Assembly: GCA_030685235.1 (NCBI GenBank)
Contig: MU839148.1
Location: forward strand, 180,709-244,708
Length of the DNA stretch: 64,000 bases
Source: Copromyces sp. CBS 386.78
Lineage: Eukaryota; Ascomycota; Sordariomycetes; Sordariales; Sordariaceae
Direction: 5' to 3'
Made by a program: the position numbers and the translations under genes. The notes under the pieces are model-generated. The model made no database searches and was not told where the DNA came from. It saw nothing but the letters and a program-made list of their open reading frames with translations. Of this stretch, positions 23,834 through 36,656 are shown piece by piece (the stretch's first letter is position 1; every line of letters begins with the position of its first letter).

Positions 23834-24067
23834 TATTATAGGGCGCGAGCAAGTATTAAAGTAAAATATTAATTATTATACGAAGAACTAGAAGAGGAAC
23901 TTATACGCATACGAGAACTATATAGGGTATAGTATAGAGCCCTATAGTTATAGGTCTATAGGGCGGCACTATAATTGTACTATATTTAAATAGTTGTACT
24001 CAGCTGGCTGTACTAATGCAGCACAGCACCCCTATCTATCTACATAGAGCAGGCAATGCCTGTGACA
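23834..24067 (-). repeat. 5' LTR of element A
   Basis: 234 bp, plus-strand start TATTATAGGGCGCGAGC and end CCTGTGACA. Its right half is less RIP-mutated than that of the 3' LTR. The internal sequence next to it contains a stretch conserved in A, A2 and A3 (about 23805-23830) where the primer-binding site should be. Confidence 0.92.
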
Positions 24068-24491
24068 CCTAATTTATTTTTTAAAAAAAATTTCAATAAT
24101 TTAAAAAGAGAACATCTTTCTACACTGCTATAAAAGTCTTACGACACTGTCGCCCCACCCTCTCCCTACCCTTCCCGTACGCTAATACACCCTAAAATTT
24201 TTGAACCAATTAAATCATTCGCATCCATTTTAAGTCTCTACACTCCTATTCTTAGCGTTAGCAAACCGTACCGCGCCCGCTAAGCCCCCAGATTTTAACT
24301 TATTATACTTAAATTTCGTACTACATTAGCCAACCTAATAATCTATTATTACACTTAGCAATTTATATCGTCGTATCGTATCGCTTCCTCCCTTATTACT
24401 ATTATTATCAATACCCTCCCTATAATTAATTAAACTACTATCGCGTATTATAAAATATTACTAAATAAATAAAGCGTTAGTATTTATTAAT

Positions 24492-27400
24492 AAGAAAGTC
24501 TTTTCGGACTGTAGAGAAAGTCTTCAGGTACTATCGCCCCACCCACTTACACCCTTCCCGCGCGCTAATACACCCTAAAATTTTTAAGCTAATTAAATCG
24601 TTTGTATCCAGATTGCAGTCCATACTCTATATCGCAATTATATTCTTTTATAAATTTCATACTAGAAATTTGGGTATTATATTCTTTTATAGAATATTAC
24701 GTGCCCAACCTAGATGTACGCCCAAATATGCGCCCAAATGTATACCTAGATTAGCTACTTTATAGTGTACTTTATAGCGTATTTAGTAGTACGGTTGTAT
24801 ATTATACAATCGTACATCGCTCAATTGAGTAATTAATTAATTGTATTTAATTTATATTAATTTATATATTAATAATCTATATGGTTTTTATTGTGAAATC
24901 GAATAATTTAATTACTAATAAGAATTTTAAAATCCTAGCGAGTATTCTAGAGTACTAGAATCTCCTTCCTTTATTAGTTTTATATATTAGCGATTTGTAT
25001 ATTACGTCGTTAAGTACTAGTTAGGGTATTAGCTAGCGTATTTCCCCTACCCTGTATAAATTTACCTCCTCTCTCTTCTCCTCCTCTTCTACCTCTTTAT
25101 ATATTATTATAAGGGTAGCTTCGTTTAATTTATATAGCGGTTAGGTAGTCGGCTCTATTTTCTTTATTTAAGTTAATGCCTTCTTAATTAAATATATTAC
25201 ATTGAATAGAGGGGGCGATTTGTATTGAAATTATAGGGTTTTAATTTATTTTAGGCTATTAGCCCCGGTTAGGCTATAAATGAGGCTTTCTTCGAAGTTG
25301 TAATAATTGAGTTAGTATAATTGAGGGAGGGGGGGTTTGAATATTAATTAGTATAGTTAACTAGGAAGTATGAAAGGGAATTTAAATATTAATTAGCGTA
25401 ATTAATTAGGGAGTACGAAATTTTAGGGCGAAGGAGGTATTATAACGGGGGCAACCTTTAAGCTTTGTAACCTTATTAAACTCTTAATATTTTAAATATT
25501 AATCTTTATTATTTAACGATTTAGTAAGTTATTAGAAAGGGTAGTAATTGAGTTTATTAAGTATAAATAGTTAATTTCGGTTAAAAAGGGATTCGAATAT
25601 AGTATGCGAGTAGGGTAAGCTATATTGTATTATAAATTTGCTGGTATATAGCTTTAATTTATTGGAGTTTAGTTTGGCCGCTATAGGGATTATATTAAAT
25701 ATAATACGATGTTAATATATAATTTTATTGAGAGCTTTCCAATAGACCTTTCTATAGGCTTCTTATATTTATAGTTGGGCGAAATAATTATATTTAGTAT
25801 ATAATATCTATTTTTTAGTTTTGTTTTTAATATTACGTTTTATACGTTCTAATAGTATAAAATTCTATATAACGGCGGCGGCGACGGTATTATTACTTAT
25901 ATAAATATAAATAAGTATAGTTAATATATTATAAATTATATAGGGAAGAGTATAATTAATTATAGGACTTACTACTAATAATTTAGTTTTTTAGCATATA
26001 GTTTATTAATTTAATTAGTAATATAGTACGATAGCTAAAATTTAGTCTTTTGTTAACGTAATAAGTAACTTATTCCTCCTTTATAATTATATATGTATTT
26101 CTTAAGTATGTAATAATTACTTCTTATTACGAGAAATAGCTGTAAAGTCTCTCTTATATGGTATTAAAGTCGTTAATTATATACGTATAATATATATATT
26201 TCTAGAGGGTATAAAGGCTAGACCGAAAATATTCTATAGTATTTAGTAGCGGTTCTAAATAATCCGTACTATTAATTAAACGGTTAAGACCGTTGACTAC
26301 TTTTTGATCTTTATTGTTAAAATCTTCTAGATTCGTCGTATTATTAAGTTACATTAGCGCAGGCTAGGCTAATGTTAATACCAAAATCTCTTATTATATT
26401 TATATTTATATTGTAGCGGTATAAATATTAGTAATTTGGGCGGCGACCTTTTTATCTTATTTATGCTTGATATTTAATACTACGTTTTTATTAATATAAA
26501 AGATATAAAGTTGGGACTTTACTTAGGGATAAACCCGCTTAACGGCTAATTTTATCGTTATATTATAATCTATGATAGTAATTCGTAGTTTCTTAGCGGC
26601 GATAATTTTACAACGAATGTTAACTTAGTTTATAAGCTAGTTAAATCCCTCCTATCGTTCGTTATTAGCTAGCTTAAAATTGTAGTTAAAAGTATAGTTA
26701 ACCCTTATTATACTAATAATTTAGAAGAAGGCTAAGCCTTTATTATTAATTTTATACGTATTATTGTATATTTAGACCTAGGGATTTTCCTTCTATATTT
26801 ACTCTCCCTAGGGATTATTTTAGAAAAGGGCGGTTAGTTTCGTTTTAGTAGTATTTTATTAGTTAATTATAAAATAGACCCTCCTTTCTATAAGTAGTTT
26901 TATAGTAAGCTAGAAGGGGTTATATTTAATTTATACCTTCTTTTTAAGTTTATAACGAAGGTTGATGAATTATTGTATTATAAATTACCTTTTAAATTCT
27001 AGGAACTTCTTTTCCAATTCGATTGTAATTTTATAGGTGGGTATATTGGGTCGGTTAATATAAGTAGTAATAAATACTTTGTATTAAAGTTTAAATATTA
27101 AATAGATAAGTAGCTTTTTATTAGGCGGATAGTTATAAAATTCGTAACCTTTATGTAGTTTAAAAGTTTATTATTTATTGTTATACTTTAATACTTTAGT
27201 ATATCCTTGCTAAGAGTATTTTTGTTTAGTAGTTGAAGTTGACCGATTATAACTTTCTACTTTATAGCGAAGAGGATTAGTAGCGTAGAATAGTTCGAAT
27301 TTTATATAAATACCCTCTTGGCGGTTATAAGTGTAATCCTTTATTATATTATATTTAAATTTTTAAATTTATTGCTTAACGGCCGTTACAAGGTTATTAA

Positions 27401-28052
27401 AAGTATTATATTAGGTATTAAAAATAGGGTAGTCGTTATGTTCGTAGTATTGAAGAGTAGGGGTCTCTTCCTTATTATTATTATTATTGTTATTAATTTT
27501 TATAGGTTATATTGAAGTAGGGTCGGTAAAATTAATTACCTTTATTTATTTAGGGTGTATGCTATTATAGTTGTGTACGTTCGTTGGTTAGGTTACTATA
27601 TCGGTTATTTGCGTTATAATTAATTAAGGAAATATATAGAAAAAGTAACGGATTATTTTTTATTGTTAATAGATATTAGCGTTTTATTTACTTAGTAATA
27701 TTTTGTAATGTGCGATGTAGTAGATTGATTTTGTAGATGGGGGTAATAATATGAGAGGTTTAGTAGAGGAAGCGATACGATTGTTAAGTTTAGTTTAGAT
27801 TATTAGGTTAGTTAGTATAATACGAAATTTAGTATATATAGGGGTTTAAATATATAATAGATTGTAATTTGGAGGCTTAGTGGGCGCGGTATAGTTTGCT
27901 AACGCTAAGAATAGGATCGTAGAGACTTAGAATGGATGTAAGCGATTTAATTAGCTCAAAAATTTTAGGGTATATTAGTACGCGGGAAGAGTGGGAAGTG
28001 GGTGGGGCTACAGTCTCTAAAGACTTTCCCTATAGTCCGAAAAGACTTTCTC
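24492..28052 (-). mobile_element. M3: MULE DNA transposon inserted in M2
   Basis: A 3561-bp element with TIRs beginning AAGAAAGTCTTTTCGG on the left (first G changed to A) and GAGAAAGTCTTTTCGG on the right, and a perfect 8-bp duplication TTATTAAT (24484-24491 and 28053-28060). Its TIRs are close to those of M1 and M7. The transposase is on the minus strand. The GTCTT pentamers are 22 bp apart at both ends. Because the duplication lies within M2 sequence, M3 entered after M2. Confidence 0.92.
25100..27750 (-). pseudogene. M3 transposase, RIP-degraded
   Basis: Minus-strand Mutator-like transposase. The first catalytic motif region (TYKIN-like) is at about 26770-26738. At about 26590-26552 the frame reads ITIIDYNITIKLA, so the second catalytic Asp is still encoded here although it has become Asn in M2 and M4. 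A segment at about 26385-26340 is the reverse complement of the matching part of M2 (29405-29455). The open 65-codon plus-strand frame at 27318-27515 is a shadow. Numerous stops indicate an inactive copy. Confidence 0.68.
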
Positions 28053-28089
28053 TTATTAATAGTAAGAAATAATCCGTTATTTTTTCTAT

Positions 28090-29594
28090 ACGTTTCCTTA
28101 ACTAATTATAACGTAAATAGCCGATATAGCGACCCAGCCGACGGGCGTACGCGACTGTAACGCTTACCCTAATTAAGTAATTAACCTTACTCTTATCGAC
28201 CCTAATTTAAAACCTTTAATAAGCAATACCCTAATTAAGCCCAACGAGTCCTATACCCCTAGCAAACTCCCCAACGAGCCTACCTTAGTATAGCCTATAG
28301 AGATTAATAATAACGACAAAAAGACTTCTATTTATCCTCCCCCCTACAAATATAGCAACTACCCTATTTTTAATACCTAATATAAAACCTTCGATAAATT
28401 AATTACAAGTATACAATAATAAGGACGCAAGTTTAATTATAATCTAATAAAGGGTCGCTCTACGAATCCCCAAATTAGTATTGGTTATATACATTGTAAA
28501 CTCGTCTATTCAATTAATCCTATTTATAAGGCCGACAATTACTCTCGTTCTACATTAATATCGAAATAGGGATACTTCTAATAGGGGAATACTAAATCGT
28601 TAAAATATAACGATAGGAAATAGACCTTTTACCTTCGTAAAAATTATAAATTTTATAACTACCGTTCTAAAAATAAACTATTCGTATATAGAATATTTAA
28701 AATTGAACATAAGGCCTTCGTAGCTACTTACTTAGACCGCCTTAATATAAAGAATCGCAAGATTACTAGCGAATTGCGCAAGAAATTCCTAAACTTCCAT
28801 TTTACGAAAAAGCAATTCGTTAACCTTTGTTATCGATTTAAAAAAGAAGTAGAATTTAGATATAACCCTCTCTAGTTTATTATAAAATTATTAAAGGAAA
28901 AAGGGGTTTATTATAAAATTAATTAGATTAACGAATTTAAAATTAAACCGATTACCCTCTTTTAAAGTAATTTATAGGGAGAGTAAATGTAGAAGGAGAA
29001 TCCCTAGGTCTAAATATATAATAATACGTATAAAATTAATAATAAAGGCTTCGCTTTCTTTTAAATTATCGGTATATATAGTATTAGCTATACTTTTAAT
29101 TACGTTTTTAAACTAATTAATAATAAGCGGTAGGAAAGTTTTAATTAATTTATAAATAAAATTAATATTCGTTATAAGGCTATTTAAATTAATAAGCCTA
29201 AGGTTACTATTATAAATTACAATATAATAATAAAGGTAATTATTAAGTAAATTTATTCCTAAGTAGAATTATAATTCTATATCTTTTACATTAATAAGAA
29301 TATAATATTAAATATTAAGCGCGAATAGAATAAAAAGGTCGCTACCTTAATTACCAATATTTATACCGCTATAATACAAATATAAATATAGTAAGAAATA
29401 TTAATATTAATATTAGCCTAGCCTACGCTAACGTAACCTAATAATACAATAAATTTAAAAGATTTTAATGAAGAAGATTAAGAGGTAATTAATAATTTTA
29501 ATTACTTAGTAAATAGTATAAATTTATTAGGGGCTATACTTAATACCGTAAAGTACTTAAAAGTAGGCCTTTATACCCTCTAAAAGTATATATA
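28090..29594 (+). pseudogene. M2 transposase, N-terminal and core part, RIP-degraded
   Basis: Plus-strand frame broken by stops. At about 29010-29050 it reads VYNNTYKINNKG, matching the first catalytic Asp motif (D-x-TYKTN) of Mutator-like transposases with Asp changed to Asn. At about 29200-29300 it reads PKVTIINYN followed by FYINKNI, matching the second motif (TDxD, then H-x-x-KN). These are the same residues seen in M4. Transposase would bind the TIRs and cut and join the element in the nucleus. The frame is split by element C at 29595 and continues at 45523. Confidence 0.72.
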
Positions 29595-29824
29595 TATCAC
29601 GGGAAGAGGGCGAGAGGTTGGGTGTAGATAATTGATATACGTAATTGCACGAGGGAAGAAAGGGAAGAGTACAGAGGTGCGATCGGGAGATAGGCCTTTA
29701 TAGGACTCGAATTATAAACCCCTAGTAGGTCTATAGCGGGAGGCTATAGCTAATTAAACAATAGTAATAGTAGTCTTAAAGAGCTATTATTACTAGTATA
29801 TACAATATAGGCTAACCCTATAAA
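29595..29824 (-). repeat. 3' LTR of element C, broken near its inner end by the TRIM
   Basis: Starts TATCACGGGAAGAGGG (RIP form of TGTCACGGG) and runs to GGCTAACCCTATAA. The last two or three bases of the LTR appear to lie after the TRIM, at 30203-30205. The right LTR has 231 bp, which matches. Confidence 0.85.
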
Positions 29825-30202
29825 TGTTAGAATATAGGGTTGGTTGAGAAGCCACTACTCCGACAATGTCGGAGCTCCAATTTTACAAGTATAGCGTAGT
29901 AGTGCAAATCTGACAATTAACAGTCTAATACGCGCTAGTAGGGTGCCAAGTTCGAGTTACGTTCGAAGTAGAAGATTTTAGCCCATTATAATTCGTTCCG
30001 AAACTCTAAGATGAAGACTAAAACCAAGAATCCCAAGATAAAAAGACCATCTAAACCAAGCCAGCTTCCGTCGGTTAAAAAAAAAAAGTCCGTCGTTCAG
30101 CTGGGGGGGTGTGTCAGAATATAGGGTTGGTTGAGAAGCCACTACTCCGACAATGTCGGAGCTCCAATTTTGCAGGTATAGCGTAGTGGTGCAAATCTAA
30201 CA
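29825..30202. mobile_element. TRIM: miniature LTR retrotransposon
   Basis: A 378-bp unit with two 91-bp direct terminal repeats (29825-29915 and 30112-30202), each starting TGTTAG or TGTCAG and ending in TGACA or TAACA. A purine tract GCTGGGGGGGTG lies directly before the second repeat, as a polypurine tract should. The 196-bp interior codes for nothing. These are the traits of terminal-repeat retrotransposons in miniature, which need Gag-Pol in trans. It is not RIP-mutated. It sits at the extreme inner end of the left LTR of C; a clean 5-bp duplication could not be seen. The repeats contain a palindrome CTCCGACAATGTCGGAG. Confidence 0.85.
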
Positions 30203-30309
30203 ATACTTCTTCGGACTAAAAGAAATTATATAGTTGATTAAAGTTATATAAAATAATAAATAACCCTATTAAACGTTCAATTTAACTATAAAAAACTTTT
30301 ATAATTATT

Positions 30310-33300
30310 AATCGTAGCAACTTCCTCTTATACCTTACTCGCGGAACCTCCGCTTTTACAACCGGTTCTAATATCTCTTCCGCTTCTAGAATCCTCTTCT
30401 ACTTCCGCTCTATTACTAATTAGTCTAGTAATATTAAAGCCTCCGGGTACGCCTCGTAAAATTACCGTATTATTTTAAGGGATATAATTACGTTAATATA
30501 CGGCTACTATAAAAGCTAATAAAATAGTACTTAAACAACGAAATATTCTTAATAACCGTTAATTATTTTATAATAGCCGTCGATTTTAACGAAATCTTAT
30601 TCTACTAAATCCTTTTCGTTATTAATCTTCTATATATTCCGGCCGTAGTTAGTACGAACGTCCCTTTCCTATACCTCTAATTATCCTAAGATACTTGCCT
30701 CAGCCTATAATTTAACTTTACTAACGTAGAATATTAAATTATACTTTATATTAATAGGGAGCCTAAGCATAACCTTATAATTATCCGCTTTAATAATCTC
30801 GAACGGGCCCTTATAAAGGGGGGTAAATTTCGCGTATAGGCAGCTAATATTAAAATTCTCCGTATTAAATAAGACTTTATCTCCTATTCTATACTTCGGA
30901 ATATCCGTTCTTCGAATATTAGCGTTAGCCTTATATTATTATTAAACTTACTTTACTTAATTTATAATATATTTTAATACCCTCTTAAAATAATTAACTA
31001 CTTTATTAGCTTTAAAATATTCCGTTTACTACTAAACTAATAAATTAGGTAGGTATAATTTCGCTAATTTAATACCTATACGAAGGTAAAAATTATAATT
31101 AATAAAGAAGAGGGATATTCCTATTATTTTAGAAGTTAAATTATTATTAGTAAATTCCGCAATTAGGAACCAATCTACCTAATTATCCTACGCCCAATTA
31201 ATATAAAAACGAAAATATTTTTCTATTTCTATATTAATACGCTCCATTTAACCGTTAATAGTTAGGTAGAATACGGAAGAGGGTTTGAAAGCCACTTCTA
31301 AACAGGAAAATAAAGTTCTCTAAAATTATAAAACGAATTAAAAACTACGATTTAATACAATAGAATCTAATAAACTATAAATACTATAAATCCTTTCAAT
31401 AAACCGGTCTACTAATTTTTCGGCCGTAAAACTAATTATAAGAATAAAATATTATATTTTCATTAAATAATTAACAACGATAATTACGTATGTAAATTCC
31501 TATCCCCAACGTACGTAAGGTATTAAAAGGGTAATATAATCTATAGAAATATCCTTCTATAATACGAAGGGTACCGCTAGCGGTTTTAAGAACTTATAAA
31601 AGGAATATCGTAACGGTTTAAATTTAGTATACAGTAAATAGGCTTTATAATAGGCCTTAACGGTATTAAATATCCCTAATTAAAAGAAAGACTAAGAAAG
31701 TAACGAATAAGTCTTTTTATAACCTAAATAACTAATAAACGGCGAATTATATATATAGCGGAAGAATTAAAATTAAAGTTCGGTATTATTAAGGTCGATA
31801 ATAACGGTACTTCGAAAATATATTCATCCTTATATTACCCTATATTTAACGAAAAATATTTTTTTCAAATAATCCTTTACCTCCTTAAATTACATACAGC
31901 GACCGGGGTCTAATAAATAAGCAAGCAAATCTTATAAAAATACCGACTTTTTATAATTTTCTATAATTAAATCGTTAATAAATTTATTATTTATTACTTC
32001 CAAATTATAACTATATTCGGTTCCGACGTTAATAACCTCCTTTCTACTTTTTAAAACGAAAATTCTAATAATAAAAATATTATAATCGAATAAAACCTTA
32101 TTTCTAATTAATAACTACTCGTCGGCTTCGTCCTTAAATAAGTCTTCTAATTTCCTACTCAAAGCGTTAGAACGTACTTACAACGAACCCGGCCAGTATT
32201 TAATTATAAATTAAACCGGGAAAGGAATTAAAATTATCGTATATACCGGAAGGTAAATTATTTATTAATAGTAAAAGACTTTAAACTTTTATAATCCGTA
32301 AAAACTTTAAAAGGCTATTATACTCCTTCTAATTCAGAACGCTATTCTTCTAAAACTTTAATAATAATTAGTAATTCCTTATTATAAATATTATAATTAT
32401 ATTCTACTAAGGAATATTACTAATTAAAATAAGCGATTAGCCGGAAAATACCTTCTTCATTATATTATAATAACGTACTTCTATAAACTTAATTAAATAC
32501 GTCGGTTTTTATAATAATCTATTTAAACTAATTATAAATATAAAAAACAGGTCCGCTATTAAAAACCTTTTTTAATACTTCGAAGGACCTCTAATACTAC
32601 TCCTCCCATTCCTATCCCACTATCTTTTTAATTAATTCATATAATAAGCCGGCGATAATAAAAAAATACTTAATAAAATAATAATGGAAATTAACAAATC
32701 CTAGGAAACGTTAAAGTAACCTCCTAAAATTTAGAATTTCCTATATTATAATTATAAAAACCTTCTCTAAATCTATTTCGAAACTACCTAAGGTAATAAT
32801 AAAACTTAAATATTTAATTCGCTACGTATAAGATTCGCACTTATTAATATCGATTTAAAATCCTACTTTAATTATCTTTTATAAAATTTCCCTAACGTAT
32901 CTTTTATATTCCTTTTTATTATTAGAATAAATTAAAATATTATCAAAATAAACAATAGCGTAAATATTAAAAATATTATATAAAACGTCGTTAATATAAT
33001 TTTAAAAGGTTCCCAGCGCACCCTATAAACCGAATAAATATATAATAAACTCGTAAAAGCTAAAACGGGTAATAAAAGTAATAAACCATTTATACCCTTC
33101 TTTAATACGGATTCTATTAAACGTAATAATAATATTGAATTTCGTAAAGATTTTAACTTTATAAATTATATTAAAAATTTCTTTAATTAGCAGTAACAGA
33201 TAACGTATTTTTATTATAATATTATTAATACTATAATAATTTACGTAAATACAGATTCCGCCTCCAGATTTCTTAATTAACAAAAAGAGGGAAGCGGCTG

Positions 33301-34860
33301 CAAATTATAACGGCCGAATAAACTTCTTCTTCAAATTATTATCAATCTACTTCTTAATAATAATAATTTCTATAAATAATACGCATCGTAATTATACACT
33401 AAGAAGTTATTCTCCTAATTATAATTCAATTTTATAATTATATAAACAATAAAGAAGGATCTCTTCTACTAACGAAGGTAAAAAAGCAGTAACTTCATTA
33501 ATATACTTCCATCCTTTAAAACAATTTAAAATTTTAATAATTTCCTCCTTAATTTTTAATAACTAATCTACCTTATCGAAAAATTTCTTTATATTTTCTT
33601 CGTCGACTTTTATTAAATATATTTATCGGAAAATTTCTTCGTATATAAATATATCGGTCTCGAAATTTCTAATAAAATTAATTACTTTAGCAAAAATTAT
33701 AGCCTCTCAAATATTTTCTAAAGTATAAACACTAACTATTTCGTTAATAAAGTAATAAAGCGCAAGGAATAAACTTTCTTTATACTTCTTTCTATTACCT
33801 TCTATAATACTATTAATTATCTCCTCGGTTAAATTTAAATTTTAAAGATCCGCTATAGCCGCTAACCTTTCAATTTTAGCGTAATTCGTAATATACAATT
33901 ATAATTACTCCTTCTTATAAATAAAATTAAACGCGGCTATATTAAATACCTTAATATTATTAGAGTTAAACCTATAATTAGGCTTACAAAAACAATAATA
34001 TTAGGAGCGACTTACGCTAATTAAAATACAGCGGCTACCTATATATATATAAAGCTCGTAAAACATAAAGCTCTTAATTTTAATAAGGAGAGCGGCGGTA
34101 CTAGCAACAATAATTTTAAATTTAGCCCTTCTAACCACTAGTACTTTAATAGGAATAGGGATTATATAGTAGCCGGTCTTAAAATTAATTTTAGGTTTAA
34201 TAGTAATAAAAGGGAATTCGGGAGCGGATAAGGGTTCTAAAGCAGGCTCCGCTATAATCTTCTTAATCTTTTCTTTTTTAATAATAAGAAAGCAAAATTC
34301 TTCCTTTTCAATAGTTAGAAAGGGAGATTCGGTTTCTTCCTTCTTAATTAGCAATAAAGGGGTTAAACGGACAGAAATTACTGAAACCTAATTAGTAAGG
34401 ACTTTAAACGCCGCCGTTTAATATTTAGGGAAATCTATTAATAAATAGCAGCCTCAATAGGCAATATAATTAAAATATATATTATATTATTCGTAATCGA
34501 TCTCTAACCAATAATATTATATCTATAGAAAACCTAAAATAATTAAATATTTCTTAAAAATATTATAAACTAAAAAAATAATCGTTTCTTCGTAAAGGCC
34601 GATCCGGAATTTAATTATTATTCCTTTAAAAATAATACCTTTAACTACCCTATTAATAAGAACGAACTTCTTTACTTTTAATAATCGGAAACGGGGAAGG
34701 TTATTTTTAATGATAAAAGAGCGATTAATAAACGCGAAAGCAAAGTAATTACTATTAATAAAGGTAATATAATAGTTTTTACACAAACGGGTTATAATAT
34801 AAAAAAATAAAAATATTGAATTTAAAGAAATAAAATTATTTAATAATTAAATTTTAATTT
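30310..34860 (-). pseudogene. Element C pol, RIP-inactivated
   Basis: On the minus strand: a retropepsin-like domain at about 34786-34523 that is still open for 87 codons; an open Lys/Glu-rich linker at 34001-34354; the reverse transcriptase at 33283-32900 including KKSGGGICIYVNYYSINN and YFDNILIYS, where one of the two YxDD aspartates survives; RNase H near 32400; and integrase at about 31560-31020 with SIDYITLL, VLNRS (D changed to N) and MERINIEIEKY. The C-terminal region down to 30310 is acidic and basic but shows no clear chromodomain. C keeps longer open pieces than A or D. Confidence 0.82.
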
Positions 34861-34979
34861 GCTCTAAACCCTTTAACTCTATAAAATTTAAAATTCGTCT
34901 TTTAAATATAACCCGGCTAAACCTCTATATACGATTATATATAAAGGTTAAACGTTTTTTTAATTATTATAATATTCTC

Positions 34980-36640
34980 TATTAGCGGCGGGTTTAGTAA
35001 TTAGAGCAGCCGGAATAGTTAAAACAATATTAATAATATAGACCTACTCTTAATTACAACTTTTACTACAACCTTTATTCTTTAACTTTTTACTAGCGGA
35101 ATACTAAAGGCCTTAAAAACCGTAATTAACCGAAGCGGTATAATTATAGGCGATATAACCGGGCTTACTATAACGATAATAAAGGCTATTATAAGAACAT
35201 TAATCGAGAATATCCTTATAAATAAAAATTACGAAATTAATAACGTTTAAATTTATTTTATTACTACCTTAGCTAATAGGAACGTCGTCGGCGGTAGGTT
35301 TAATATTAGAGCGACCTCCGCTATTATTACCGCCGTTACCGTTATTAAGATTAAAGAAGTAATTTACTATCTTCTAATAATAATTTACGTCTTTAAAATT
35401 ATTAGCAACGTTATAATATATTTCGAATTAACGTTTAAAATCGTTATCGGGGGGAAGGTTATAGTAAATAAAAACATTATAAAAACGTTTATTAATCTTA
35501 TTCCGAAAATAATGAACCTTTATTAAATTATTAAAACTATAAAACTTTATTAAATTAATTAATTTAAATTCGAAATTTACGAAAAATATATTCTTTATAT
35601 ATAATTCTTATAAATAGCAACCGGCATTTATTTTAAAATTTATATTCTAGAAACAATAAATTAAATACTCTATAAATTTAATACCTATTTTCTAACGCTA
35701 ATTCGCTTCGTCGGGGTCCGATTAAATTATATTTAAATTATTTTAAATACCGGATAAGATTTCGGGGCTTAAAAATATAATAATACAGATAATCCTAATA
35801 TATTTAGAGGAGTAAAGGGTAGTATTATACTTTTATTAGGATTAAATACGAAAACGCTAGGCTTTAAAGATTTTATATTTACGAGCAGGGCCACTAATCT
35901 CCTTATTAGTAAAAATAGGCGGATTCTCTACCGTTTAGCAAAAAAAAGAAAATATAATTACTTTCGTAATTATATTATTAACGGAAGAAGAGGAAACTTA
36001 TATTTTAAAGGTATTATATTCTACGAATAAAGTATCGTAAGCGGATTTAAAGTTAATATAATTGAAGTTCTTTTAATCGAAATTAAATTAAGCGTCGTCG
36101 GCTATTTAACAAGCGGTTTTAAATTCCTCTTTAGAACGTTCGAAATCGCTAATAACGTTGTCGTAAAATACGAAATTAGTACAATAAAAACAATTAAAAA
36201 GTATAATAATAAATTGGAAAATAAGGTAATAAATAATAACGGCCGCGTTTTCAAAGTATTTACGAGGAATAAATAGGCCGTTTTCTTAGTCGAAGCCTTT
36301 AAAGAGGTTAATAAAGGCTACGTTTTTAAGAATTTTAAAAAGTACGGTATAGTAAATTATAATATTAAATTTAATTTCGAAGGTTTCGTTAAAGGCGGAG
36401 TATAGCGAATTTAAATCGAAAGCGCTAATTTTAGGAATTACGAAAATAGGGAGATTACTACTATTAGAATTGCCGTTTAGGGAAAAAAGGGCGGGATCGC
36501 TATTATTATAAAATATAAAATAAAAGAGAAATAACTGCTTAAAATAGAAGAATGGTAAAAGTCTACTATTAGGATTATTTAATAAAAAAGTCCGTTATTA
36601 AGACCGTTTAAAGTAATCAAAACGAAGCGATCCCTTATTT
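34980..36640 (-). pseudogene. Element C gag, RIP-inactivated
   Basis: Lies between the 5' leader and the protease. A CCHC knuckle is readable on the minus strand at about 35200-35130 as YYRYSKPGYIAYNY, with the C-x2-C-x4-H-x4-C spacing kept and Cys/His changed to Tyr by RIP. Next to it is a short stretch rich in Thr, Ala and Val. The N-terminal half is AT-rich and broken by stops. The solo LTR at 36657-36888 sits just upstream of the likely start, in the leader. Confidence 0.62.
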
Positions 36641-36656
36641 ATTAAATAAAGAGTAC

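Larger units (their letters stand above)
15476..24067 (-). mobile_element. A: Gypsy-type LTR retrotransposon, RIP-degraded
   Basis: An 8592-bp minus-strand element with two 234-bp LTRs and a perfect 5-bp duplication CCTAA (15471-15475 and 24068-24072). A polypurine tract (CTACCTCCCTCC on the plus strand) adjoins the left LTR. Gag is on the right and Pol on the left, in Gypsy order. It is the first of three family-A copies here (A2 at 37101-45292, A3 from 46813). Compared with A2 it carries an extra TIR element, M6, in gag. The right neighbour M2 begins only 35 bp beyond the duplication. Confidence 0.93.
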
